From contig JAAMXP010000568.1 in the NCBI GenBank assembly GCA_019693395.1, positions 1 through 60,164 of the forward strand: a DNA stretch of 60,164 nt. The letters are read 5' to 3'. This DNA comes from Ettlia oleoabundans. Its lineage: Eukaryota > Chlorophyta > Chlorophyceae > Chlamydomonadales. The position numbers and the translations under genes are program-made. Below the pieces are notes generated by a model. The model was not told the DNA's origin. It ran no database searches and worked only from the letters and a program-made list of their open reading frames with translations. Below are positions 24,532-36,400 of the stretch, in pieces. How positions within the stretch are numbered: the stretch's first letter is position 1; each line of letters begins with the position of its first letter.

Positions 24532-24817
24532 TTGTTGAACCCCTGGGCAGCAATCACGCTTTTTAGCAAATGACCTGCTCAGCAACGTGCTTGCTGGCCC
24601 ATGACCAACATACAATGCACAAACGAATTTGAATGCATGGCTGCCGATTAGTTTTGTCAGTTTTGAACGAGCCCAACAATGTCACTGGACGCACTGAGTG
24701 TTAACCCTGCTGCTGCTACTGCCGTATACTGCATAACAAGAGGTTCTTCACCTTTCCGTTATGCTTGCTTTTCATACTACAATAATCAGTTTAGTGTTTG
24801 AGGATGTTCATTTGAAT

Positions 24818-26560
24818 TTAGCTTGCTGCAATGCAAGGAATGCAGGGTGCACACTCCTGCAACAGCAGCTCTTTGCAAAGTTTGTCACATATGGCATCCA
24901 GATCGCCTTCATTGAGCTTTGGCGGCTGTACTGCAGGCACCTGGCCTTCTGCGCTGCTCCTCTCAAGGGCTGACTCTGGCGGCTGGGCGGCGGAGCACAG
25001 ACGTGTTGCTCCTGCTGTCACCATCTGGCTTGGGCTGCCATCTGCACGTCCGGCTGCATACTTTGTTGTAGGGCGGACAATCCCAGTGCCAACGCATGGG
25101 CTCCCTGCAGAGGCCTCATGCTTTGCCCGTTTTACTGGGGGCAATCTTCCCTTGGCCCCATAAATGCAAGCAGCAGCTGGAGCCCCTAGACGCTCGCCAC
25201 ACTCTCCTGCAGCTGCTGCCTCCCCGGCGCGTTGGAAGCTACGCCCGGCCGCGGAAGGTGGCTGCCGGCCCATCAGAGACGGTGCTGGCTGCCGCGCACC
25301 TCTGCCAACAGTTGCCTCGGGTGCGGTCAACGGCCGTTTGGGCACTATTGCAGAGGGATGCTGGCCGTGCCTGGCTGTTCTGCCACCACTGTTGCCGTCT
25401 GCTAGGCCATTGATGGATGTACGCCGCTGCAGCCTCTGAAGCTCCCGCAGCAGCAATTGGGGTGCAAGGCCACCAGCGGTGCGGCGGGGCAGCTGTGGCG
25501 GGTAGGCAAATCCATCAGGCTTGGCTCCTCTTGCAGGCTCCACAATGACTGTCCTGTCATCCCATGCAGGCCTAGGTGGTGGCCGCCCTCTGCCGCTTCC
25601 ACTGCCACCATGGCTGTGCAAGTAGGGTGCAGGCTGGCCAGCTTTGCTGCTGCTGTCAGCGCCGGCACGCTGCTGTGTGGCTGGAAGTTGCACATGCAGG
25701 CCAGACGCTGCTTCATGTTCCTCTGGCGCATGTTTGTTGTAGGGTGGAGCGCCGCTGCATCGCCATATGGGCACCCTGAGCACACCGCATGGGGATGACT
25801 CGCCCACACCGCTGCTGTCAAGAGGCACGGCTGCTGCTGGCTCCTCTTCAGGAATCCCGTTGGCAGCACCTCGCATCTTGCGTGCCAGACCGTGTGCCAG
25901 CGCTGCGGTGCGGCTGGAGAGTGCGTCCAGCCCAGGGCTGCCTACAGCGCGGGTGGCTGGCAGTCCATCTGTCATTGCAGCCAATCCTGTGGCCGGTGCT
26001 GCAAAGCGGACGGTTGGTGTTCCTGCAGCAGCTTCCTGCTGTCTGAGTGGCGCTGCAGGCGTGGTGCGAGCTGCCTTGGCGCTGACAAACAGCAGGCCTT
26101 GAACGACATCCTGCAAGAGCTGCTGCTGCGCTGCAAGCTGCTGGGTCTGCCCCTGCACTGCGCTGGCAAGGACAGTGCCCTGATGGTGCACCTGTTTTGA
26201 TAGGGCGGCCAGCCGGTCGTCTTGCGGTTGCTGCGGCGGCTGTAAAGCGGACTGCGGGGGCTGTTGCCGTGGCGGTGGTGGCGGCAGCGGAGGATGCACC
26301 CCGAGCTCCGCACAACGATGTGCCAGTTCAGCCGCTGCTGCCAGCTTGTGGCTCCTATCAGCAACACTGATTGAGCTCCTCAGGGAGGGTGCAGCGGAAG
26401 CGCCGGACTCTGCAGGCCGGTTGGCGCGGCGCCATACAAACTCGGGCGCCAGCCTGCGGTTGGACGAGAGGCAGCGGCGGGGCGGTAGGAGCGGCGGGTC
26501 GCGTCGAGCGGGCCTCTCGCGTTGTAATGCAAAACAAAGCAGCCATCCGCAGCAATGCAT
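24818..26560 (-). CDS. Intronless hypothetical protein, 580 residues, largely disordered
   Basis: One uninterrupted frame with no recognised domain. Composition is strongly Ala/Pro/Gln/Arg/Gly-rich with a proline run (PPLPPPPP) and a Gln-rich segment (LAAQQQLLQDVV) that could form a short helix. The clearest folded-looking part is at the C-terminus, LNEGDLDAICDKLCKELL, a regular amphipathic helix before a Cys-rich end. A frame of this length with normal local codon usage is unlikely by chance in so intron-dense a genome. An upstream exon cannot be excluded, because there is no other in-frame Met until well inside. No function is proposed. It is convergent with the alpha/beta hydrolase (286 bp) and divergent from the DONSON-like gene. 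Confidence 0.6.
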   Translation of the reverse strand: MHCCGWLLCFALQRERPARRDPPLLPPRRCLSSNRRLAPEFVWRRANRPAESGASAAPSLRSSISVADRSHKLAAAAELAHRCAELGVHPPLPPPPPRQQPPQSALQPPQQPQDDRLAALSKQVHHQGTVLASAVQGQTQQLAAQQQLLQDVVQGLLFVSAKAARTTPAAPLRQQEAAAGTPTVRFAAPATGLAAMTDGLPATRAVGSPGLDALSSRTAALAHGLARKMRGAANGIPEEEPAAAVPLDSSGVGESSPCGVLRVPIWRCSGAPPYNKHAPEEHEAASGLHVQLPATQQRAGADSSSKAGQPAPYLHSHGGSGSGRGRPPPRPAWDDRTVIVEPARGAKPDGFAYPPQLPRRTAGGLAPQLLLRELQRLQRRTSINGLADGNSGGRTARHGQHPSAIVPKRPLTAPEATVGRGARQPAPSLMGRQPPSAAGRSFQRAGEAAAAGECGERLGAPAAACIYGAKGRLPPVKRAKHEASAGSPCVGTGIVRPTTKYAAGRADGSPSQMVTAGATRLCSAAQPPESALERSSAEGQVPAVQPPKLNEGDLDAICDKLCKELLLQECAPCIPCIAAS

Positions 26561-27014
26561 AGTGGCACGCTTATCGTGAAAACACTCTCACCCTTCCGCT
26601 AAGGACTGGTTGTTTTGCAAGTACTTGACCGGTGAGTAGGCGCGCGGCTGCATTGCTCCCTAGAGTGTCTAACCGCTAAGCCCGCGAAACAGAAGTGCCG
26701 GAGTTTGAGGCGGTCGCCTCCTGAAACGGCTGCTGAGGTTATGATTCAATGGTTTGACATCCACGTGCCCTGGGCGCCCTTTTGTCAGATGCGGTCATAG
26801 CCACAGCCTTTCGCCATTTCTCTGACCTTCACCCACGGTGCACCGGCGGTAACCGCCCCGACGTTGCTCGTGGCTGTTGAAGGCCTGAGGAGGGGTCCCT
26901 TGCCTTTCAAGCTTTCGTAATCGCATCTGCGAGCAGTTGCGCGCCGCCCCGGGGGCCACGGGGCGGCAGCGGGGTCGGGAACAGCCATAGCCAGGCAGCG
27001 GCAGGCGCGGCAGC
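26561..27014. promoter_or_regulatory. Divergent intergenic region before the DONSON-like gene
   Basis: 454 bp between two divergent start codons, expected to hold both promoters. I see no repeat and no recognisable motif. Confidence 0.4.
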
Positions 27015-29996
27015 ATGATGAAGGCCACCTACGCCACCGTTAAGAGCGAGGCGGATTTCCATAAGCGCAAGACGCTGGAATGCCACGTGGTCAGTGCAGG
27101 CGATGATTCAATTTTGTGAAGTCTGCAATGTTCGCCCGCCGCCTGTTTGACACCGCCTGCTTCATGCGCCATGCTGTAGGGCAAGCCGCCGTCTGGTGCC
27201 AAGCGGGCGAGGACCGACGAGAATGCGGACGACAAAACTTGCGCTTTCATAGAGGAGATGCTGGAGCGTGAGACGTGGCAGTTCAGCTGCCAGCGGCCAC
27301 AGCAGCAGCAGCACCCACAGGCCGGGTGGGTCGCAGTGCGGCTGCACCACTGCTAAGATATCGCTTGCTGTCTGCTCCCGGCTCACGCTTGCCAAGCTAT
27401 CACTACGTGGTATGTATGACCCATGTTTGCTCCAAAGACCTCCAAACAAGTGAAGCACCACGAATCCAACTTCAGTGGCCGTGCTGCCAGTCCTTGTCGC
27501 TGTCCGACATAATGACCCATGCCCAGCCACCTCACCCGCTGCCTGCAGGCCCACAGACTTTAGCGGGCTGTTCCCCAAGGCAGCAGGCTGTCCACCACTA
27601 GGCAGCTGTGTCCCTTCGCAGCATACACAACTGCAGCGAGCGGCCCGCACGTTTGAGGACATCACGACCCAGCGGCACAGCCGTCAGGGGCAGGACCAGC
27701 CGCTGACCAGCTACCACTTGCCCAGCCCTCTGAAGCCCATGCTTGCGGATGTCTCCAATTTTACTGGTGCAGCAGCAGCCACAGCAGCCCTGCGGGATAG
27801 GCAGCTGCCGTCTTCCACCATAGGTGAGCCGATGGTGGGGCTTGTAAGCCAAAGCCAGGCTCCGCACTGTGCGTGTGCTGTGTGGTAGAGCTGGGCCGTT
27901 GGCTCTCTGTGTGCTTTGCCTGCAAACCTGACATGCAGCTCACTCAGGCTGCACTCCTCCCTTGACCGCCTGTCTTTCTCTGTTTATTTATTGCAGCCCC
28001 ATTGGACTGGAGCCTTAAAACAGTGGTGCGCTTCACCTCACCCACTCCCTTCAGCGTGGCAGAGGAAGCTGAAAGCCTGGGGTGTGGCGCTTTCATCCAG
28101 GCACGGCGTGCGTTTAGCAGCAGCGACGGCCTGCACAGCTTGTCCATGCAGCAGCAGTACCTTGCGGCACTGCATAGCTGGCAGTTTCCAGCGGACCCAC
28201 GCAGCACGACTGTGGCAGGTGCCGCCAAGCTGCGAGGAGTGGCCCCTGAGGTGCATGCACGACGCAACGACTGGCAAAGCGCCTTTGCCTCGTTGTACGA
28301 TGCTCTGCGCCACGGTGCCTGCGATGCTTTCTACTACCTTTCGCCAGAGGTGAGCCAGGGTGGGACAGTGGAAAAAGAGTAAATGAGTGGTATGGGCTTT
28401 ACCAAGTTGCTGAGTGTCTTTTGTCAAGAACAGCTGCCAGACAACTCCTGGCACTGTGGGATCCGCTTCCTTCTGAGGCAGCCGTGTCAATTGTTTTGCT
28501 TCTTGACATCATGGCCTTGCACCTTTTGGACGGCCAAACTCATGCCCTCCCTGGCTACAAATTCACTGCCGCGATCAGGGGACCAAGAAGCCATTTGCCG
28601 TGTTTTTCGGGGCAGCCGGCATTGGCGGCAGACCACGACTGCATGCGCTGCTCACACGCTCTACATCCGGGCTGCGGGCGCTGCTGACTGGCGGGCGGCT
28701 GGGGCTGGGCTTTGGTGCGCCGCTACTGCCAGCCGATGCGGACAGACGGGCTACAGAGGACCAGGTGGGTGCTGGGTGGAAGACAGGAAAGGATGCTGAT
28801 GTGCAGATGGCTACAGGCTGCCGGCATGAAGTTGGTTTGGCTAGCTGTTGCATTCAGGGGGAAAGGGAATCAGATCTACATGCCATGCTGGCATGCGTTG
28901 GCTAATTGCATGCTCCACTTGCCTGACAGTGTCTTTGTGTCCACCTGCCCAGCCATCTATGCCGTCACCGCATTCGCCCTGTGCAGTCCGCCGTTCCCCT
29001 GGACGGCTCACAGTCGCTGCTGGTGTTCGAGGGGGGGATACGGGTGCATGGCATCTTTGATTTTTTGATGAACGAGTCCGTCAGCTCCCACGGCGATGAA
29101 TGTGATGTGCCGCTGCTGCTTTCACCAGTTCAGTTCCTGCATGCCTCCCTGCGCGCCTTTACACCCAAGGTGCGACAGTTGGTGGGTCGGTTGTCGGTCG
29201 GTGCTTGGGCAGGTGCACATGGCTGTTAGGCCAAGTTCAAGGGATGCACAGCTGGGTTGCAACTGGTTTCCGACGAGTTGAAGCGGGGGGCCTTGAATTT
29301 CTTGAAACCTACTCAACAAGGCAGCAATATGGCTGCTCTGTGTAGGTGTTGGGCATTAGCGATGCGCGGGATGCGGGGCGTGCCCTGCACCGCCTGGAGC
29401 TGCGGGCCACGGCCCTGCCGCCATGGGTGCTGGACAGGCTAGCGGCGGTGCTGGCTGTCACACAGGTGAGAGCCAGAGTCTTCCCGTTGGGGCGTATTTG
29501 GAAGGCTGGGATGCCTGCCTTTGCAAGGAAGCAGCTGACATAAGAATCAAAGCTGACTGTCTGCCCAAGCCTGCAAGCTCCATCCCCACCTCGCCGCCTG
29601 CGCTTGCAGGACGGTAACTTTAGCATGGCTTGTGACACGCACCAGCTGACACTGGCGCTCAACTGGTGCCCCAGCAGCAGCAGCGGTGGCAATGCGGGGA
29701 ATGGCTTCAAATCTGCCCCCGCTAAAGCAGAAGCAGCAGCGGCGGAAGAGGGTGGCGGCAAACGCAGCGGTAGGCGGCAGGCCTTGTGCAGGCTTGCCGA
29801 CACTGCCTTGCTAGAGCCGCAGCAGCTGACAGAATACGAGGCCCGTCAGCATGGCTGCTGGGATGCTGAGGAGGCGGCGCGGTGGCGGATTGCAGTGCAG
29901 GGACTAAGCTGCAAGGTGGTGCGAGAGATACGCTGTGAAGGCGGCACATTCAGCGCAAAGCTCAGCGATAAGTCGGCAGCACGCATCGTGCTCTGA
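27015..29996 (+). CDS. DONSON: DONSON-like DNA replication protein
   Basis: Homologue of DONSON (downstream neighbour of SON), a nuclear replication-fork protein that in animals helps assemble the CMG helicase. Exons are 27015-27089, 27180-27325, 27549-27823, 27997-28349, 28579-28764, 28987-29169, 29346-29465 and 29610-29996, closing to 574 residues (human is about 566). Family landmarks are PLDWSLKTVVRFTSPTPF, ARRNDWQSAFASLYDALR with CDAFYYLSPE, KPFAVFFGAAGIGG, LLVFEGGIRVHGIFDFL and LLLSPVQFLHASLRAF. The N-terminal third and the segment near EEGGGKRSGRR are low-complexity. Introns are all GT-AG. The exon starting at 28987 has the least certain acceptor. The alga-specific role is inferred from animals. 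Confidence 0.82.
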
Positions 29997-30791
29997 TCAC
30001 CCTGCGGGGGTAGACGACCGCCTGTTACCCAGAATGAGCTGAGCCCCACCACCATCACCGCCGGTACCACCTTACAAGCTTCCAGCACTAGTGCAAGCAA
30101 TAGGCACTAGTTTACGCAGGTAGCCTGGCCGGCCCAGGGGGCTATGCTCCCTGTACCACATTCTCATTTTGCATCCAACTATTGTGGCACGGCACAATTT
30201 TCATGTCAGCACTGTGAGCTGCATCTTCAACTTATTACACTTTTCGCATCATGCTCTATTTTTCTACCCATCACATATACTTTCCCTGATTCTGCACCCA
30301 AAACATGCGTTCTGTTCGAAATGCAAATGCAATATTAAGCAGTCCCATTGTCATGTCATGTGAGCAAACACGCCATGCATGGCTTAGCAGGCGGCAACGC
30401 AAGCAAGAACCAAGACGATGCTGAGTGGTGGTCAACATCGAGAAAATCTAGGTAGCATTAGTGCCAGAAAGAAGGCATTATGAGGAGTAGGAGGGCACAT
30501 ATGAAGAGGTTGTTGAGTGCAGAGTCGCAAGCCTGACTTCACAGGTATTAGTGTACATGTAGATGGTGTGTGGGGTGCAGTTTGGTGCAGGCAGCCCGTG
30601 CAATGGCAGCGGGCAAGGGATGAAGGCCGACCAGAAATTTATGCAACATGATACAGAAAGGTGCACAGAAGTGTGCCCATATGACAGCACCTGTATTTCG
30701 GTCGGTTGTTGGAGAGCTTTGTTGCTGGGAGAGCATTGGATAAACCTTTTCAGGGCCTGAAGCAACACTGTGGTATATCTTGCAGGGCACC
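29997..30791. other. Convergent intergenic between DONSON-like and AILP-like genes
   Basis: About 800 bp of comparatively A/T-rich sequence (lowest around 30140-30360), as expected for two 3' UTRs. I recognise no gene, RNA or repeat. Confidence 0.4.
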
Positions 30792-32792
30792 TTACGCCGC
30801 CTCAATCTCGCCATGGCTTGCCACCTTGTGCAGGCAGCTGCTGCTCTCCACCCTGCACAGAGCCTCGGGCTGATGTTGCTGCTGTGCCATGGGTGATGCC
30901 GCTGCCGCTGCAGCTGGCGGTGAGCTGTCCATGGCTGTCAGCTGGCCAACGGTTGAATAGTCGTCAGAGATCCAGATGGCGCCCGGCGGGAAGCTGTCGG
31001 CATCGGAGCACTCGCCTTCAAGAAGCGCCCTGCGCAGGAAAAAGCACACGCAAGGGNNNNNNGGGGGGGGGCATGCGTTGAGGCAATGGGAAGTGATGTA
31101 TTGGCAATGTGCCTGCAACAGTACCAGCATGGTACACTGATGTCCGCACGCTTATCTCCACATGGTAGAAGCCTTGGAACATGCCAACCGCTCACTTGTC
31201 GCTGGCAAACAGCACGCCCTCGCTGAGAAGCGTGTTGCCCTGCAGACAGACAGCCGCAATGAAGCAGTCTTTCGAAGGTGAGGGGCGAGTCCAACACAGC
31301 TGTCTGGCCGGTTTGATGCTAAGAAACAACAGATCTGTGCCAGCAGAGAGATGAACGGTTGCTGAACTCCCATGCGCCAGGCATGGGAGTTCAAGAGGTC
31401 GTGCTGAGAAGCTAGCAACTGAGGGCCACCACAGCACCAGTCAGCATCGATAGAGCATGGCCCTGCTACCTGCCCACCCACCCAGTACAAGCACTCCTCT
31501 CCCTCTGGGTCCCGCGCCGCCACGATGCGGCCATGACTGCGGTCATAGATGATGAAGGCCCAGGGGCCGCGCAACTGCAGCCAGAACAAGCAGGCGGGCA
31601 GGCACGCAGAGAGAGCACGCGCATGGTTAGGGAGGCAGGAGGGCAGACAGGCAGGCAACGAACCAGTTTAGGAGCAGAATGATACATGGTGACACATGTG
31701 CATTATTGTGGTTGATGGCACGTGCGCTCCTACGCAGCAGTGTGCAGCTTGGCCAGGCCCCCCACCTGCGACAGCACCTCCATCACCGGGGCTGTGCCAC
31801 TGCCATTGCTGACCCCATTGCCAAAGCAGCGCTTGTACTGCTGCAGGATGTACTCTGCATCTTCCACATCTCCTGGGTTGTCTGCCAAGCAGTGTGGGGA
31901 TGACAGCAGCGGGCAAGGTAAACGTTAGCAGGCAGGCATGTGATGGCAAGTGCAGGTAGATGGGCCAGTCGCGTCACAGGGACCAAGTTCCAATAAAAAA
32001 AACTTAAGGATTTGATGCCTGGGAATTAGCGACACTCTGGAGGGTAACTTCCAGGTACGCAGGTAATATTGGCATCACAACAACTCACTTTTCAACATGC
32101 CCTTGAAGAACACGGAGACTTCGCCGTCGCTGGACAGGCTGTGGGTGAGGCACTCGGTGAACGCAATCGCATTTGCACCTCCACCCAGGTAGTTCTCAGT
32201 CACCTACAGCAAATTTGATTTAATTCTTCGAGACCCGTCGTAAGGTTGCCAAGCTGGGCATAACGGAGGCAGGCGGGCGGGATCGGAGCGGCTGGGTTGA
32301 GGGGCGGGTGCTTACATAAGCGTGCTGTCTGCGGGGCAGGGAGGTGTAGAGGCTGTCCAGCACTTGCTGCACATATTCTTCCTCCTCTGGAGTCAGGCTG
32401 GAGCGATCCAGGTGACGCCGTTTGACCCCTGCATGCTTGTGCAGGGCAGGAGGTGCGTGATGCTAGGCGGCGGCGGGACTGTGCTTCATAGAGCCCAACC
32501 GTGCTAAGTCGAGGGCTCAGCTGGGTGCAACCCACACGTAAACAGCCCCATTAGATACTTGCGAACGGTGCCCAACCTACAATCAACGCTCATAAGCGGC
32601 ACGAAACAAGCCAGGGAAGTAGGGGATAGGTGAGTCACTGTAAGCAACCGCCCGCTGTCAATAAAGGTTTTGATTATTTAAAGCCTCGGCAGGCGTCTGT
32701 ATTTGCAAATTGGCCGTGTCGGGGCTAAACTCACCCACTGGGGAGCGAGGACTGCTAGGGAGCTCCCGCGGCTTGCTAAACACCGACAGCAT
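30792..32792 (-). CDS. TSJT1/AILP-like glutamine-amidotransferase-fold protein (DUF3700)
   Basis: Homologue of plant stem-specific TSJT1 and aluminium-induced proteins, small cytosolic proteins with a class-II glutamine-amidotransferase-like fold and stress- or auxin-responsive expression in plants. Exons are 32792-32735, 32428-32316, 32203-32089, 31881-31766, 31574-31482, 31239-31196 and 31029-30792, giving 258 residues. The start MLSVFSKPRELPSSPRSP matches the family N-terminus. Later landmarks are SVFFKGMLKN, LRGPWAFIIYD, EECLYWG and FPPGAIW. No N-terminal nucleophilic Cys is present, so catalysis is doubtful. The last ~45 residues are a Ser/Ala/Gln-rich tail. A 6-N gap lies in the last intron and does not touch coding sequence. 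Confidence 0.85.
31057..31062. other. Assembly gap (6 N) inside a poly-G tract
   Basis: Six Ns flanked by GGG on the left and a G run on the right, within an intron of the AILP-like gene. It most likely marks a homopolymer that could not be sequenced. Confidence 0.95.
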
Positions 32793-33419
32793 GGTGCTCT
32801 GTGATTTGCCTCGTTAATTTCGCGCCAATGCCACAGAAGCCGGGGTTGAGAGAGGGGTGATGGGCCCAGGGTTTTTGTGGCTCGCCACGTGGAATTCCAC
32901 AGAGCTAGTCAAGACGAAGCTTCCTTTTCATGTATTGTGGCCCGTTTTGAACCGCAATTTTCCAACAGAAAACTTCTTGCGGCAACTGATCCCACACTAG
33001 GGCCGTGCGAAGACAGGTTGGTGAGCTCCAAACGTTTGCCACCTGACAGAAGTGTATCAACATGTCTGCACAATCTGGCAATGTTTTATGTAAAGCAGGC
33101 GGCGCAACCAAGACAGGGTTTTGGTGCCATACAGACTCAACCTTGCACAGCACCCGTTTTTGACCTGCCCCCGCTGCCTTTAGTGTCAAAGATCGCACGG
33201 TCTAAAAGTAACGAATGTGCATTGTGCGCTAGCTCCTGTCCACAAGCAGCCCGTCCCTCTCAACCCGCCGCAACTCACCCCTCCTGCACGGGCCCACCCG
33301 CTGTTGTCTCCCTGCACTGCTGCTCTCCTTTCCTCCTGCTCCCGCACCACTGTGCACATCTCAATTCCGCCCAAACAAGTTTGTAAGGTTCATGTACATT
33401 TCTGCAGACTGGGGGCAAC
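32793..33419. promoter_or_regulatory. Divergent intergenic region between AILP-like and LDH1 genes
   Basis: About 630 bp with both promoters expected. An open frame from 32877 has no recognisable content. A CTGCAG acceptor-like site just before the LDH1 start (near 33406) raises the possibility of an untranslated first exon. Confidence 0.4.
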
Positions 33420-36400
33420 ATGACAGCACCCCCAGCGGCAGTACCCGAGGACTTCCACGTAGCTGTGTTCAGTGCGCAGCAGTACGTGCTAGATTTCCTG
33501 CAACAACCTCTGGAGCATGCCATTGGAGCTCAGAACGTCCGCGTGCGTACCCTTGTTCGTTGGCTTCAGGGGACAGGGTTCTGGGCAGGCTGTCGCTTTT
33601 ACTGCCGTGCTGGAGCAGCAAGCAGCACGCTTAGAGCAGCTTTGCAGGGCAGTGGCATTGGGCCACTGCAGTGCCCCGCCGCAAGCCATGCTCTGTACCA
33701 CGGGCATGAGCCTCAACATCTGAAAGAGTTGAGAAGCAGCTGTAGTCGTTGAGGCAGCTGCTTCACTCCACCTGAGCTCAGGCTGCCGCGATCCGTGCAG
33801 CTGCTCTTCCAAGCCAGCTTTCATGCACGATTTAAAGTTAACTCGTCTCTGCCGCCCCGCAGTTCATTGAGGCCAAGCTGGACAAACAGACTGCTGAGTT
33901 GGCCAAGGGTTGCAGAGCGATCTGCCTGTTTGTCAACGATGAGTGCGATGGAGAGGTGCGAAACATTGGGGACTAGATTAAGTGATTTGCACGATGGATG
34001 CTCAATGAGGGCTACATTGACGCACTCGAACCGTCAAAAACCGCGCGCACTGTCACGGTATGTGGCTGGCTGGCTGTCTGGAAACCTGCAGCTCTGGGCT
34101 CACACGCCAACACAGCAGTACTTGCTGTATCAATATCTAGTCCGGGCTACATGCTGTGCCTGCTGCGCAGGTTGTTGACAGGCTGGCCGAGGTGGGGGTG
34201 CAGTTCATCGCAATGCGCTGTGCTGGTGCGTCAAGTTCGCAGGATAACGGTGCCTCGTTCCTGGCAAGCTCAATTGCAACTTTGCTGAGTATCAGCTGCA
34301 GGCCTGTGCCTCTCATCCCTGCATTGATCACCTGCGAATAACCACGAAACTTGGAAGGGGTGGTCAGCAAGCTTTGCCGCACGCTCTAGCACCGCCCTGC
34401 AGCAGGGTGGTTCCTACTAAGCTGAAATGTCATCTTCAAGCCATCCCTCTAGTTACTGCATTTGTAGGATTTGACCGAGTTGATTTGGAGGCCTGCCAGC
34501 GCCACAGCATAAAAGTGGTGCGAGTGCCTGCCTACAGCCCCCGCAGCGTCGCGGAGCATGCCTTCTCTCTCGCCTTTGCCCTGGCTCGGCAGCTGCAGCA
34601 TCAGTTCCAGCGTATGCTGGCAGGCAACTATACCTTGAACGGCATCGTGGGAATCGAATTGTCCCACAAGACCTACGGTATTGTGGGCACCGGCAACATT
34701 GGCATCGAGGTGGGTGGAAACGTCTGCAAGAGTTCGGAACTCCAGTTGGGCACCGCTCACTGCTGTTAGGATGGAGCAGGGGGTGGAAGGGTTGGTGGGA
34801 AACGCACAAGGTGTGTTGGGGTTGCGAAAGCTGAGAGGTGTACAACTTAAGGGCTTCTGTCTGTAGGAAGCAGTAGGCCACCGGACTGGCTTGCAGTGCT
34901 GCTGCTGCTCTTACCGTCGTAGCTGCCCTCCCTGCTGCCGCTGCTGGGCCTGCAGATGATCAAGCTGTTGCGCTGTCTGGAAGGCCGCATCCTGTGCTAT
35001 GACCCGTACCCAAGCGAGGAAGCCAAAAAGCTGGGTGGGGTGATGCAGCCTGCAGCGTTACTGTGCTGCTGCTAGATTGAGAGGCAAGAGCCTGCCTGCC
35101 TGCTTTATGGGCACTTACTTATTGCCTAAGTTTTCCTGCCCAGCTCCATACACAGCTCAACATTGTGACTTGCACCATCAATTTCAAAATCCATATGCTC
35201 CTGCTCCAGCACCTGCACTATCACCTGCACTCGCCCGTACCCTACCACTTGCCTAGCATCCCTCGCACCACCCATACCAGCACCAATGCAGGCGTGGAGT
35301 ATGTGTCCCTTGAGCAGCTGCTGGGTGAGAGCGACCTGGTCAGCCTGCACTGCCCCCTGTTCAAGGACACATTCCACCTCATGAACGAGGAGAGGTGGGT
35401 AGACAGGGGAAGCTGTTCAGGCGGCAGTTAGACAGCCGACAGACGGACAGGCAACGCGCGTCAAACCTGGAAAAAAACCGGGTCGGCTGAGTGGACACAC
35501 ACCACGCGCATCAATGTCTTGTGTCTACCCACCTCTGCCTGCCTGTCTGTCTCTCACAGGTTCAACTTGATGAAACCCACTGCTCTTCTTGTCAACGTGT
35601 CGCGCGGCGGCCTTGTGGACACCAATGCGCTGATCCTGGCGCTGGAAGCCGGCAAACTTGGGGGCGTGGCCATGGATGTGTGAGTACGTGCATCTCTCCA
35701 CGGACCATATGCAGGCCCGCTGCCTCCCCATCTGCGTGCTGGCTTGATGACACCTGCCTGCCTGCCTGCCTGCTCGCCCGTCCGCCAGCCCGCTGCTGGC
35801 TTTGCCGTCCCATCTGGCTGCATCGAAGGGTTTAATGGCCCAAGCTTACAGCTCCCCACCCCGTGCTGCTGCACGCTACATGCGTGCAGGTATGAGAATG
35901 AGGTGAGTGGCGGCTCTCAAGGCTGGGGTATAAGCAGCATGACTTTATTGTGCCACATGTGGCACATACATGACTGTACCCAGATCTCCAGGGCTTGTTG
36001 GTAAGACAGCAGTCTGATGCAGCCAGTCATGCCTGATGGAATTGTGGTGTGCCTAAGGGGCGGTGTAGGCATCTTTAACCTATCACTTGGTGATGCATCT
36101 CCCAACGCCTCCTTGCCTCCTCCTCTTAATTTCTGCAGGGCAACCTGTTCAATGCAGACTATACAGGTGGCGAGCCAGCCTGCCCGCCTGCCTGCCTGCC
36201 CGCTTGCGTGCCTGCCCATCAGTCGTCTACTGCCCTTCTCCAGACTCTCAAATGCCTGCTGCCGGCTACAACCCACAGCTGTTCCAACCAGCCATGTTCT
36301 ATTTTGGATGCAGACCTGTCCCCCCGCGAGCGCATGCGCACCTGGGATCGACGTTGGGTGTACCTCAAAGCCATGCCGCATGTTGTGGTCACGCCACACT

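Noticed and set aside
32877..33386. 169-residue open frame before LDH1
   Set aside because: No recognisable homology, odd composition, and it occupies a divergent promoter region.
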